Positions 10,086 through 19,514 of a DNA stretch of 19,869 bases are shown here, one piece after another. Position numbers and translations under genes: made by a program. The DNA lies in the NCBI GenBank assembly GCA_910592005.1, contig CAJVPP010001455.1, forward strand, positions 1 through 19,869, in the 5' to 3' direction. The stretch comes from Funneliformis mosseae. Lineage: Eukaryota; Glomeromycota; Glomeromycetes; Glomerales; Glomeraceae. How positions within the stretch are numbered: the stretch's first letter is position 1; each line of letters begins with the position of its first letter. The notes under the pieces are model-generated. The model was not told where the DNA came from and ran no database searches. It saw only the letters and a program-made list of their open reading frames with translations.

Positions 10086-11686
10086 ATGAAAAGCCCAAAA
10101 TCTGCACTTTTAGGTAGTAAATCTAGATTTTTGAAAATCTTCACCAAAGTTATTAATGAAGATCCAAGAAATAGGACTATCAGTCGTAGACAGCTTTCGG
10201 CTTTATCACCGACAAAACCTCATTTTCCAAATGTACCAGAAGTTGAAGACGAAGGCTTTTTCACAGTTGAAGATTTGACTCCCAAGATAGGTGAATAAAG
10301 AATTTTATTTATCGCGCGTGATAGTAGATATGGACGCATTTTATTTAATAATCTAATTGTTCCCAAATTAATATTAGTATGAATAAAATTAGTTCATTGT
10401 GCCATTACATTTTATAAATAATCAGTTATCAATAATTAAATTTCTTTATATCTTTCATTTATACTTAGATTTTCTTATTTCCCTTCCATACGAAATAGCC
10501 GCGTATATACTTGTGTTTGTGGATTTTAAGACATTATGTAGAATGTCAAGAGTGTCTCGTGCATGGTATTGTATTTCTCGAGACAACGAAATATGGCGTG
10601 GCATGTATGCGTTAAATGAGGGATGGAAACACAATGTGCCACGCGAAGTTACGCTTGCAGGTGAAGTTGACTGGAAGCACATGTATAAAAATCGATATAC
10701 ACTTGCAATACGATGGAAAAAGGGTGAATGTGAAAAGCGATATCTTAAAGGACATTCAGATAGTGTATATTGCATTCAATTTGATGAACATAAGATTGTG
10801 ACTGGATCTCGTGACAAAACCATTAAATTTTGGGACATTAACACTGGGAATTGTTTCCAGACGTTACATGGACATGATCTTTCAGTCTTATGTTTACAAT
10901 ATAATAATTATATCATGGTTTCAGGATCGAGCGATATGACAATTATAGTGTGGGATATGTCGAATTATAAACAAAATGTGCCTCAATTGATGCGGTTGGA
11001 AGGACATTGTGCTGGCGTATTAGACATTTGTTTTGATAGTTATCATATAGTCTCTTGCTCAAAAGATAGTACGATTAAAGTTTGGGATGTACAAACCGGT
11101 GAAAATCTTCGTACTTTATCCGGTCATCGAGGTCCAGTTAATGCGGTTCAACTTAAGGATAATAGAATCATTTCGGCCTCTGGTGATGCCTTAATTAAAC
11201 TTTGGGATTTAGAGAAGGGAACGTGTATTAGAGATTTTGTTGGGCATACACGTGGGTTGGCATGTGTTCAATTTGATGGAAAATACGTTGTTTCAGGATC
11301 TAATGATAGAACAATTAAGATATGGGATGTTGAAACAGCACAATGTGTTCGAACTCTTGATGGACATACTGATTTAGTTAGAACGTTACATTTTGACAAT
11401 GACAAAATTGTCAGTGGAAGCTATGATCAGACTGTTAAAGTTTGGGATTTGAAATCTGGGAAACAATTGCTTGATTTCCATGAAGGTCATACAAGTTGGG
11501 TATTTGACGTCCAGTTTAGTTTAACAAAAATTGTTAGGTAAGTTATCTAATCGAATTAAACTTTTTCCTTCGAAGTTGAAATAACACCTCCTTTCTATGA
11601 CCTTGAAAAATAATAGTTCAAGTCAGGATCAAAAAATACTGGTGATGGATTTCGCTGATGATTTGGACACACGATACGTTATTTAA
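10086..11686 (+). CDS. F-box/WD40 protein, beta-TrCP-like SCF substrate receptor
   Basis: The spliced model is join(10086..10290, 10469..11537, 11617..11686), giving 447 aa. Introns are GT-AG (10291-10468 phase 1; 11538-11616 phase 2). Residues 1-68 are a basic, Ser-rich N-terminus. An F-box (about 74-115) runs from LPYEIAAYILVFVDFKTLCR to the SRAW segment. Seven WD40 repeats (about 158-447) each have GH...WD spacing, with WD at residues 190, 230, 274, 314, 354 and 394 and a terminal LVMDF blade. Repeat texts such as IVSCSKDSTIKVWD and RGLACVQFD are closest to the beta-TrCP/FBXW1-11 type. By family knowledge the F-box binds Skp1 in an SCF ubiquitin ligase and the propeller binds phosphodegrons. 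The ATG at 10086 is preceded by an in-frame stop (TAA at 10077). Splicing out the last intron restores the final blade (SSSQDQKILVMDF). The N-terminus is shorter than in animal beta-TrCP, so the dimerisation region may be missing. Substrates are unknown. Confidence 0.88.
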
Positions 11687-12272
11687 TTATCTTAGTGAAC
11701 ATTAACTTTTTTCATTTATGCATGATTAAAATATCATAATTAGTATTATGGTTAACTGGACTTTCATTCTTCTGAAGGATAATTTATTTTAACCATGTGA
11801 TAAATTGTTTCCCCCCTAAAATTATATATAATAGATGATCCTATCTTCAATGTTCATATTTTTCTTATTTAAATTTTTTTTTTTTTAATTTTTTTTTCCT
11901 AATTGTATACATTTCTTTTTGTCATTATTGGTATTATAACCATCCTTATAAACAGTTCAATTGACATAATATGTATTTATGAATACGTATTAACCATTCA
12001 TAATAATAAAATTTTTGTAATTTATTCATAAGTCATTTGGATAAAATAATGATTACCAACGTGTTTGTACTCTTTTTATTATATTTTATTGTATGCTATT
12101 GGTTAGGACTTTTTTTTCGATCTATTTCACGAACAGATTAACGAAATTCCTGAAAATTCCGAAGATTTTTAGGTTACACGAAGATGATGAATGATAACAG
12201 AAAATTTCACTTTACAAAAATTTTTCTAATATATTAGTATATTGCTTTGGAGTTAACGAGCGGTCTTTTACA
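11687..12272. other. Intergenic: 3' region of the F-box gene and 5' region of the atp2 fragment
   Basis: AT-rich with T tracts (11870-11900). An ATTGG (inverted CCAAT) lies near 12099, and T-rich stretches precede the ATG at 12273. It probably carries both a polyadenylation region and the copied promoter of the ATP synthase beta fragment. No gene is seen. Confidence 0.4.
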
Positions 12273-12392
12273 ATGAATTTCCTTCACCGTGCAGCGTCAG
12301 GGTTTATACGCAGAAAACCGGCGTTTGGCAATAATGTTTCCTCTTTGAATCTACTAAGAAATGGAATATATCCTATCGCTTTTAAAAGTATA

Positions 12393-12423
<31 letters not shown>

Positions 12424-12710
12424 GATAAAATTTTTTTTTTTAAAAAAAAAATTATATATTATATTTATATTTATAATAATTTTTTCTCGTAAAATTCTAA
12501 TAGACCGGAGGTCGTATGCCTCCGAGGCTAATACCGGTACAATTCAAGCAATTATTGGAGCTGTAGTTGACGTACAGTTCAGCGAAGCAAGCTTGCCTTC
12601 CATTTTAAATTCTTTGGAAGTTGATAAAGAAGGTAGTCGTCTTGTACTTGAAGTATCACAACATTTAGGACAAAATGTTGTTCGAACGATTGCTATGGAC
12701 GGTACAGAAG
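12273..12710 (+). pseudogene. atp2: 5' fragment of ATP synthase F1 beta subunit gene (truncated)
   Basis: Exon 1 (12273-12387) encodes a typical mitochondrial presequence, starting MNFLHRAASGFIRRKP. It splices through a 116-base GT-AG intron (12388-12503, carrying 27 T in a row) to exon 2 (12504-12710). Exon 2 gives [15 protein letters not shown], then [11 protein letters not shown] and ends at [11 protein letters not shown]. This is the presequence and N-terminal beta-barrel of mitochondrial ATP synthase beta, about 107 aa of a protein that is normally near 500. A donor-like GTAAAT follows at 12711, but the next part of the family (LVRGQKV and the P-loop) is not found downstream, where another gene begins at 12909. 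Retained introns argue for a DNA-level partial duplication or rearrangement, not retroposition. Exon 2 ends in phase 1, so it cannot splice in frame to the phase-0 exons downstream. An assembly join is an alternative. Confidence 0.8.
12397..12423 (+). repeat. 27-base poly(T) in the atp2-fragment intron
   Basis: An uninterrupted T run lies inside the first intron of the ATP synthase beta fragment, followed by a second T9/A9 block. Such runs are length-unstable and often miscounted by sequencing. Confidence 0.8.
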
Positions 12711-12908
12711 GTAAATAATCTTTTATAAAATTTCGAAATATTTTCAATAATTATGAGTTATGTATATATAATACATATCATTTAAACATTTTTATTATAT
12801 AAGTTACATAGTTTTCTTTTCTTTTTTTTTTTCCTTAAGAAACTACTTTCTTTTTAACTTTCAATTCAACAGAAATTTATGAACCTTAATATAATTAACG
12901 GAGAAACG

Positions 12909-13710
12909 ATGATTATTAAAGTAAGATACACCAATCTTCGTGAAGTATTCTCTCGTAATATTGTTATCAATAAAAACATTAAATTGAAAGAATTGGAGGC
13001 CAAGGTGAATATTCTTTGTTACGGAAATTCATAGTGTGGTTTGATTATGTTAAATTGAAAGTTTATCTTTCTTTTGATTTCATGTCATGGTACTTAGATA
13101 CGTGAACGTTTCGATGTGGGTTACGATGAAAACGTCGAAATTTATTACATTGACGATGATAAAGATCGGATTGCTATTTCCTTTGAAGAGGAATTAGCTT
13201 TAGCCATGGAGAACGGGAAAATACAAACACTTGAAATTGTCACCAAACCAAAGGTAAAAAAATATACCATTCCTAAAAAAAAAAAATTTCGCAAAAAAAA
13301 AAAAAAAGGCGCTTATTTTATTTCTCTTTATATTCTAGACCGTTGACGACATTTGCGTTTACCCCGATGTGCCAAAAGGAAAAGAAGGAGAATGTTTAGA
13401 AGTTTTGATTGAATCAGAATATCTCACAATTGCCAACGCAACAAATAGCGATACCAAAGCTTGGGGAACATACATTTACACTAACGATTCAGATGTTGTT
13501 AAAACTCTCGTTCATTCGGAAAAGATTAAATTACCCGCAACTGCACCCCCTTACAATGTAATTGCAACCTTACGTTTCTTACCGGGATGTATTAAATACA
13601 CAGGAAGCGCTTCTCAAGGGGTTAATTCATTGAATTTCGGCCCATATGAAACAAGTTATATTATTAGTAATGTTAGGATCGTACCTATTCGCGAAAAAAA
13701 TGATTATTAA
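12909..13710 (+). CDS. PB1 domain fused to an Rxt3-like domain
   Basis: The model is join(12909..13004, 13098..13253, 13339..13710), 207 aa, with two phase-0 GT-AG introns of 93 and 85 bases. Residues 1-84 form a PB1 domain. A basic first strand, MIIKVRY, leads to an acidic OPCA-like loop, YYIDDDKDRIAISFEEEL, and then LEIVTK. By family knowledge PB1 domains pair head-to-tail through the basic Lys and the acidic loop, and both sides seem present. Residues about 103-200 match the Rxt3 family (a subunit of the Rpd3L histone deacetylase complex in yeast). WGTYIYTNDSDVV is at 126-138 with H143, then LRFLPGCIKYTGSASQGVNS and a closing YIISNVRIVP. The usual SRSW-like motif is replaced by SLNF. I infer an adaptor using PB1 contacts, possibly nuclear, but no localisation signal is clear. 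The start ATG lies 199 bases after the truncated atp2 exon, in AGAAACGATG context. I have not met this domain pair before. Confidence 0.75.
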
Positions 13711-14345
13711 ATTTAACTTTGTATTGATTTTATTTTTCTCTAATTTTTATTTCTTATAATATATTAATATTAATAATTAAAATAATTAATAATTTAATAA
13801 TTTGGAATATTTGTCAAAAAATAATAAATTTTTTATTCGTTCACGAATTCGTGACGTGATTATTTCACACTAACAGAAATCACCCTAATAAGGGTTTCGA
13901 ACCAATAAATAATGAAATACAGAATTAGTTTTTTTTAATAATTAAAACGTAGATTCTTTGCTTTTTTGAACACGTAATTTAAAACAAATGAATTAACAGA
14001 TGTAAGACTTTTTTTTTTTTCCTTTAAGGCGTGCTATTATTATTGTTTTGAGACGAAACGTGATTGCCTATGATCATCCCCCTTTATTAAAGATCATGAA
14101 TATAACCCGATTTAAGATTCAAACGCGGGGCTCCCCTTATTTTTTTTTTGATGATTATATCGGTATTTATGACTTATTTAAGATAAGATGGTAACCTTTC
14201 AACCTTTGTTACATGTGAATGTATTTAAGCTACAGTGATCATTACCGAAGATTTGATTTTATTTATCAAAAAACATTAAATACACAAAGTTTTGATTCTT
14301 ATACCCTTTTTTATTTTTCATTAATTCTATTCCTTTCTTTGCGGT
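13711..14345. other. Intergenic region before the arrestin-like gene
   Basis: AT-rich after the stop codon at 13708-13710, with T runs near 14009 and 14139. It contains short palindromes, TTCACGAATTCGTGA (13840-13854) and GGTTTCGAACC (13893-13903). The second resembles a tRNA B box but has no matching acceptor or anticodon arms. It probably carries the promoter of the next gene. No coding sequence is seen. Confidence 0.4.
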
Positions 14346-15815
14346 ATGTCACCAAAATTTGAACAATTGAACTGTAAAGATGGGCTGGCTCCTAAAGCAC
14401 CTTATTCAAGAAATAGTAAGAGGGCATTTTTAACCTATGCCCCTGGGAAGGCATCCTTTCAAGTAGGTTATTTAGGAGCTGATAAATCAACAATAGAAGG
14501 TGTGCTACAATTAAAATATGATGAAGAAAAACCACTATTCGCAAAGAAGATTACCCTTTCGTTCGTGGGAAAAGAATATGTTTTTTTTGCGGGTAACCCA
14601 ATGGAAGGTGAAGATGACATTAAAGAAGACGATGAAAGTGAATCTTTTGAAGGCATCGAAGATGAATTAAAGATATCCACTCATACGGCAAAGCGTAAAT
14701 TCTTTTGTAATAACATCACAATTTGGAGGTCACAAAGCAAAGGTCAATATGAAGCCATAAAATCCCTTGACTTACCTTTCAAATTTAAGTTACCGGAGAA
14801 TCTCCCCCCTTCGATCACGATGGATAAAGGATGTGGAAGACTTTATTACATGCTTAGGGCTGTTATTTCAAGACGGCGCATGGATCCTAATTCACGTATT
14901 AAAAAAAAAGTTGTTAAAGTGGTAGTTCCCATCACTCGTTACACAATCACTCCACAACCAGAACCTTCTCGTTGGTTTATCAAGGAGGATGGACCCGCAA
15001 AACCGCACGTTTTTGGATATGATGTATCCTTAGCACAATCAACCTGTGGTCCAGGAGAAACCATCGTTGTTCCTGTAAAATTATATTTTCATGAACCTCA
15101 AGTTTACTTCAAGAAATTATTCGTAGGAATAAAAGAATATCACGAATTACGAACAGACGAATATGAAACATCAACAAAAAAATATCTCGTTGAAGAAACT
15201 GTACTTGCGAATGATCTTCCAATTTCATCCGGACCTGACAATGAATGCTTTATAGAAATAAAATTGCACATTCCTTTTGCAAGACAATTGGTTTATACTC
15301 TAGATTCAACCTACCTCTCAGTTTATCACAAGTTGAAAGTTAAAGTTGGTCTAGGTAATGCTCCTGACATAAATATTTCAAAATTTGTTAAAATTTTAAA
15401 TCTCGTTAGTGAAGAAGAAGTTTTCCCACCGACACCGACACCGACACCAGCACCAACACTAACACCAACACCAATCTCAACTTCAACTCCAACTTCAACT
15501 TCGACCCCAACTTCAACTCCAATTCCAACTCCAACTTCAACTCCAACTCCTAAATCAATTGACATCCCTCGTGAAGTTATTATAACACATGAGCCTATCA
15601 TGGTTAAACCTAAACGGGATCCCCAAAGAAGATTGACACCTTTCTACCCATTATTTAACAAAATTCAAAATCGTGATCGTGCCGTTAAGAAACTTTCGGC
15701 ACAATTACAACTCCAACTTCAAATCAGCAACTCGAAAAATGCAAACATGATTTATAATTCGAGATCTTTATTTGTACCTACTTTGCAAGCAAAAAAAACA
15801 ACTCAAGCTTATTAA
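14346..15815 (+). CDS. Alpha-arrestin-like protein with a Thr-Pro tract
   Basis: A single-exon gene of 489 aa. The first ATG of the frame follows a pyrimidine-rich leader. Residues about 35-195 resemble an arrestin N-domain, with FQVGYLGADKSTIEGVLQL, then LSFVGKEYVFF, then LDLPFKFKLPENLPPSITMD and LYYMLRAVI. Residues about 220-355 resemble the arrestin C-domain, with VSLAQSTCGPGETIVVPVKL and the closing ISKFVKILNLV. An acidic insertion (87-108) interrupts the N-domain. Residues 360-402 are a low-complexity Thr/Pro/Ser tract, followed by a basic, Gln-rich tail. By family knowledge fungal alpha-arrestins recruit Rsp5/NEDD4-type ubiquitin ligases to membrane proteins. No PPxY motif is visible, so ligase recruitment by that route is not supported. 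Its cargo is unknown. A TP-rich tract suggests a phosphorylatable linker, which is inference. Confidence 0.75.
   Translation: MSPKFEQLNCKDGLAPKAPYSRNSKRAFLTYAPGKASFQVGYLGADKSTIEGVLQLKYDEEKPLFAKKITLSFVGKEYVFFAGNPMEGEDDIKEDDESESFEGIEDELKISTHTAKRKFFCNNITIWRSQSKGQYEAIKSLDLPFKFKLPENLPPSITMDKGCGRLYYMLRAVISRRRMDPNSRIKKKVVKVVVPITRYTITPQPEPSRWFIKEDGPAKPHVFGYDVSLAQSTCGPGETIVVPVKLYFHEPQVYFKKLFVGIKEYHELRTDEYETSTKKYLVEETVLANDLPISSGPDNECFIEIKLHIPFARQLVYTLDSTYLSVYHKLKVKVGLGNAPDINISKFVKILNLVSEEEVFPPTPTPTPAPTLTPTPISTSTPTSTSTPTSTPIPTPTSTPTPKSIDIPREVIITHEPIMVKPKRDPQRRLTPFYPLFNKIQNRDRAVKKLSAQLQLQLQISNSKNANMIYNSRSLFVPTLQAKKTTQAY
15426..15551 (+). repeat. Thr-Pro/Thr-Ser coding microsatellite in the arrestin-like gene
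   Basis: Repeats of ACACCR, ACTCCA and ACTTCA hexamers encode alternating Thr, Pro and Ser at residues 361-402. The unit length is a multiple of three, so copy number can vary without breaking the frame. Confidence 0.75.
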
Positions 15816-16428
15816 AAGAGTCGTGAAAATTGGTTTTATAAATCAACGTGTGTTTTTTCTTTAAAACATTTGTCATCAATCCCTTCCTTTTCTCTCCACT
15901 TTTTTTTTTTTCTTTTTTTCTTTTACTCCCCGTTAATTTGAGAAGTTTCATGTCATCTTATATATAAATTATTTATTGGATATAGGAGAAACCATATCGC
16001 CCTCAATATAATCAGTTAAGTATAGTTTTTTTTAAGTACAATATATTAAAGGTTTTTTTTTTTTTTTTTTTATATTATAATTTAAACTTAATTATTTGAA
16101 TTCATAATATATCGGATATTAATTTTGAAATTCATTTCATTTCCAAAAATTGAAAAAGAAAGCAATTGTTTGTTCCATTCGTTACCTCAATTTATTTAAT
16201 GATATTCAAATAAATGGTTCTACAAATAATTTTAAATTTGATATTTGAAATTAACAATTAGCAAGCTAAATTATAAATTTATTATTTATTTATTTTATAT
16301 CAAGAAATCCGTATAAAATTTTTTTCTAAAAATGTTTATATGATATTTAAGATCAATAGTTGCAGGCCAATCTATTAAATCGCATTATTAATAGAAAAAA
16401 AATGGTTTACTATTTAAGGTATTTTTAC
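15816..16428. other. Convergent intergenic region
   Basis: This lies between the 3' ends of the + strand arrestin-like gene and the - strand coiled-coil gene. It holds T runs (15900-15925; 16053-16071, 19 T) and AT-rich spacer. It should contain both polyadenylation regions, but no defined signal stands out. Confidence 0.4.
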
Positions 16429-17460
16429 TTAAATACCATAAGAAGCGGGTTCGACTTTAACACTAGTTGAGTCTTCCAAAGTAACAAAAGTGACCTTTGA
16501 ACTTTTATGCACATTTGGTATGGAATTATATTCCGCTCGAAATTTCATTAATCCGAGATTGTTGTTGTTTGTATCATCATTACTAGATGAAACAGCGGAA
16601 AATGCGATTTCATCATTTTTCTTAACCTTGATCATACATCTCTCAAAATACTCTTGTTCTCTATTATAAAATGACAAGTAATCTCGAAGTTCTTTTTCTT
16701 GACGTTCCTTAATCTGGTCAAGTTCGGCGTAATATTGTCGCTAAAATAAAGGAAAATAATATAGTGTATTTTTTTTTTTTTTATAAAAAACAAAATAAAT
16801 TGGAATAGAAATAAAAAAAACTTACGTATAATTCATCTCGCCCAATTATAGGATCATCATCTTTTATGATAATCTTTCTTTTAATGGCATCTGCAACATC
16901 TTTCATAGTTCCAATTTTTTCTTTTCCTTGATCATGTTGAGAAGGATTTGAGTGTCCTCCATTTATCAAAATTTTCTCAACTTCAGGATGTAATATCATA
17001 CTAGTTAAAGTATCAGTCATTGAATATTTTCTTTTCGCATATTTTAAATCTACACTTTGATAAAATAATTTTCGATGTTCAACGATTTCTTTGGCTTGAA
17101 TTTGAATTAATTTCTCCAACTGGATCTTCTTAGATTCTAAAAGCGCGTCCAATCGCTCTTGGTAAAATTCGGCGTTAACTTCTTTATTTAATTTGTTAGA
17201 TACGACCATATCCTCGTATCTTAATAAAAAATAATAAGAACGTGTAATAAATCAACCCTAGAAATACCATTATATTATTATATGTTACCTTTCGTAATCG
17301 TTACACAAGATATACAAGAATCTCTCGTCCTGTAAAGGTAATAAATGGTATCATTTTATGAAATTTAACCTTCAACCTTAAAGGTTAATAATATACTTAC
17401 AAGAGTCTCACCAAAGTTGTCATTTTTCAAATCATCCCAATATCCAGAATCGATATTCAT
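16429..17460 (-). CDS. Uncharacterised coiled-coil protein, 4 coding exons
   Basis: Reading on the - strand, exons are 17460-17401, 17329-17289, 17219-16826 and 16740-16429, giving 268 aa. The three introns are GT-AG and every junction keeps frame (phases 0, 2, 0). The protein starts MNIDSGYWDDLKNDNF and is mostly predicted helix, rich in Glu, Lys, Gln and Arg with heptad-like Leu/Ile spacing. One long helical segment runs over residues about 40-85 and a second around LDQIKERQEKELRDYLSF (about 172-189). The C-terminus is polar with an NNNN run, then a hydrophobic KVTFVTLED piece. I do not recognise the family and do not assign a function. A probable 5' UTR intron (17548-17469) uses the same GTAACATAT donor as the second coding intron. 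The model rests on splice-site logic only. Confidence 0.6.
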
Positions 17461-17468
17461 TTCTTCCG

Positions 17469-17548
17469 CTAAAGTTCAAATATGCATATTTATAGATTTA
17501 AGTTCAAAATTAAGATTTTGCGAAACGTTTCCAAAATTAATATGTTAC
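17469..17548 (-). other. Probable 5' UTR intron of the coiled-coil gene
   Basis: On the - strand, CTCAAG|GTAACATATTAA (donor at 17548) and ACTTTAG|CGGAAGAA (acceptor at 17469) bracket an 80-base intron that ends 8 bases before the ATG. The upstream exon has no ATG in its last 40 bases. This is inferred from sequence alone. Confidence 0.4.
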
Positions 17549-17805
17549 CTTGAGCAAAAAAAAGTGTTGGCTCGCGCAGGGAAACTTTGATTTATCAAAG
17601 GTAAAATAAAAACGATTTGTTAAAGCACGAATAAGATTGAAGTGTGAGAAAGAAAAATTGAGATATGAATTTTACATATTCATGAATTCTTGTCTATTTA
17701 TGACATTTTACTGAGTCAAATCAAACACATCATCTCATCATCTTACGTTTGATTGATGCAAGAATCGGATCGCGATTTAAAAAGGAATACTTATGTACAA
17801 TTTAT

Positions 17806-18447
17806 TTATTCAACATTGAACCAATCTAACACATAGATTGGACTAAAGCTAATAGCTTTCACTATAAAAGTCATAGGTTCATAAGGTACATACTGAAAAG
17901 CAAAGTCTAAATCTATCATTGCGACATCAGAACTAACATATGGATTAATGATTTTTCCAGAAATCATAGAAAGCCTTGAAATTTCTATTTCCTTTCTAAA
18001 AATTTTCTTCCCTTCATCATAATAAGTAAAAACATAATAAAAATCTATAATTCTATAACGTTCAACAAATATTGGTTTCTCGTGATTAGAACGAGTGAAG
18101 AATTCAACAGAGTATTTATTGTTTAAGCCTCCCTGCCGTAGTGGAATATCCAAGTTGATAACTGTACCAAGGTGATTTTGACATCTCATCAAAAGGGTTA
18201 GTTTAGGGGAATGATTTGTGAATAATTGGGTTATTTTGTCATATATCATGCGATTTATCGTGATATTCCAATCGCGACACACTTGTCTTAGCGAAGAGAT
18301 GCGTCTCTTATTTGTGATTACACATGTGTGGGATATTATTTGCTTCAGTATGTGAATTGGAATATCTTTGATACTTGTTGTAGGTTTTACTAATGGTTTT
18401 TGCTTTCTTTCTTTCTCACGTATTCTATTATCGATTAAGGGGGACGA
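17806..18447 (-). CDS. F-box-like protein, 5' end unresolved
   Basis: One - strand frame is open from 18447 to the stop at 17806 (213 codons), but has no ATG in its first part. Near its start lies an F-box-like segment, KDIPIHILKQIISHTC, followed by RRISSLRQVCRDWN, which is the LRxVCxxWN end typical of F-box domains. The remainder, beginning ITINRMIYDKITQLFTNH and ending SFSPIYVLDWFNVE, has no repeats I recognise. By family knowledge such proteins bind Skp1 and recruit substrates to SCF ligases. The first in-frame Met codons lie downstream of the F-box core, so a start there would lose the domain. An upstream exon supplying the ATG is likely but I could not find a consistent one. A decayed relative lies upstream at 18648-19055. 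Confidence 0.5.
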   Translation of the reverse strand, partial: SSPLIDNRIREKERKQKPLVKPTTSIKDIPIHILKQIISHTCVITNKRRISSLRQVCRDWNITINRMIYDKITQLFTNHSPKLTLLMRCQNHLGTVINLDIPLRQGGLNNKYSVEFFTRSNHEKPIFVERYRIIDFYYVFTYYDEGKKIFRKEIEISRLSMISGKIINPYVSSDVAMIDLDFAFQYVPYEPMTFIVKAISFSPIYVLDWFNVE

Positions 18448-18647
18448 TCAGCTTTTATTTTTTCGCGAAGGTTAAATCATGATAAAAAAATTATTACAAA
18501 CTCGTTATGTGACTTTAATGGCCTATCAACTTTAAATAGATTTTTGGTGAGATTATTGGTAGATCGTGATTCTTGTATCAAAACCACCGTCTTTATAATA
18601 AAAAACATTCGTGAGTACTTTTGATCAAATTAATTAAAAAAATTACT
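18448..18647. other. Spacer between the F-box-like gene and its decayed relative
   Basis: A short - strand frame of about 40 codons starts at an ATG near 18606. It could be the missing first exon of the F-box-like gene, but no donor gives an in-frame join. Confidence 0.25.
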
Positions 18648-19055
18648 TTAGCTTACTTTCTCAATCGTCATTATAATATGACCAGGAAAACGTATCGAAC
18701 CACAAAGTTTCTATAAATCTTCTGGAAAATTCAATTCAAGCACAGTATGGTCTAACATTCAAAAAGAGAGCATTTTATTTTTGAGGGTATTTATAATTTT
18801 TTTTCTTACAATGACATCATTAATTTGAAATAATTTATCCGATGATGTTATCGATAGGGGATAATTTCCCAACTGATTATTGCCAAACCGGATGAAAAAT
18901 AATAATATTTGTCTTTCGTTCATACTAACCTCCATTGGCGAAACTTTCATGAAATAAAAATTTTTGCGAATAGTGCATGTGTGATTTAATGTCAACTCCC
19001 TTATTTTGTGGATAATTAACCGGTCCATCTGTGTACGTTACATATTTTAAACCCG
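18648..19055 (-). pseudogene. Decayed paralogue of the neighbouring F-box-like gene
   Basis: A single - strand frame runs from 19055 to a TAA at 18648-18650, broken by TAA at 19047 and 19038, TGA at 18759 and TAG at 18711. Its text aligns with the gene at 17806-18447. MDRLIIHKIRELTLNH parallels INRMIYDKITQLFTNH, and HTVLELNFPEDL...HIIMTIEKVS parallels the AMIDLDFAFQ...MTFIVKAIS segment near the C-terminus. Upstream of 19028, RV*NM*R matches QVCRDWN by position, the second stop lying at the conserved Trp. That the frame is kept through four stops, over 136 codons, suggests fairly recent inactivation by point changes. An 89-codon piece (19028-18759) is still open and could be mistaken for a gene. 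Confidence 0.5.
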
Positions 19056-19513
19056 CATATGGATAAATTATAATAGCTCGATACAAATTAATCATTATAA
19101 ACAATTTAGTAATGTTATTATAATGAACCCTTTCATTCGTTCTCGAAAATAATCAATACGTAACCTTTATTTTGTGATGCACAAATTAATTTAGAATTCC
19201 ATAAATAAATTCAAAACATTAAATTTTCTAATTTTATATTTTATTTTGTTTCATGTGTTCCAAGATTTGGGAAGACTTTCACCGTCTCTCGAATTTCTAC
19301 CTTTTTCCTTGTCATTTTGCAATCAAAATTCGGTGGCGCAGAATTTGATTGAATCACAACTAATAAAATTTCCGTTTTTGTTGAATTTAATGAATAAATA
19401 TTAAATAAGATCAACATTTATATTTCAAATTCATTCTAATTATTCTAATTCTAATTTCCGGATTTTCCCATTACTCATTCAACAACGCTTTTCTTTCTTC
19501 ATTCTTTTTTCAC

Positions 19514-19514
19514 C

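Noticed and set aside
10455..10775. 106-codon - strand frame
   Set aside because: It lies opposite the F-box part of a well supported + strand gene and has no recognisable content. It is a shadow of that gene.
12544..12747. - strand frame opposite the atp2 exon
   Set aside because: The + strand encodes an unmistakable ATP synthase beta N-terminus, so the antisense frame is chance.
12273..13710. A single fusion gene of the atp2 fragment and the PB1-Rxt3 gene
   Set aside because: atp2 exon 2 ends in phase 1 while the downstream exons start in phase 0. Joining to 13098 gives an immediate TGA, and joining to an acceptor near 12872 stops within a few codons.
13885..14140. tRNA gene suggested by GGTTTCGAACC and GCGTTTGAATC-like strings
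   Set aside because: No acceptor stem, anticodon arm or A box can be paired with these on either strand.
15326..15601. 91-codon - strand frame rich in Gly/Val/Glu
   Set aside because: It is the antisense of the Thr-Pro microsatellite in the arrestin-like gene, and its repeat text follows from the hexamers.
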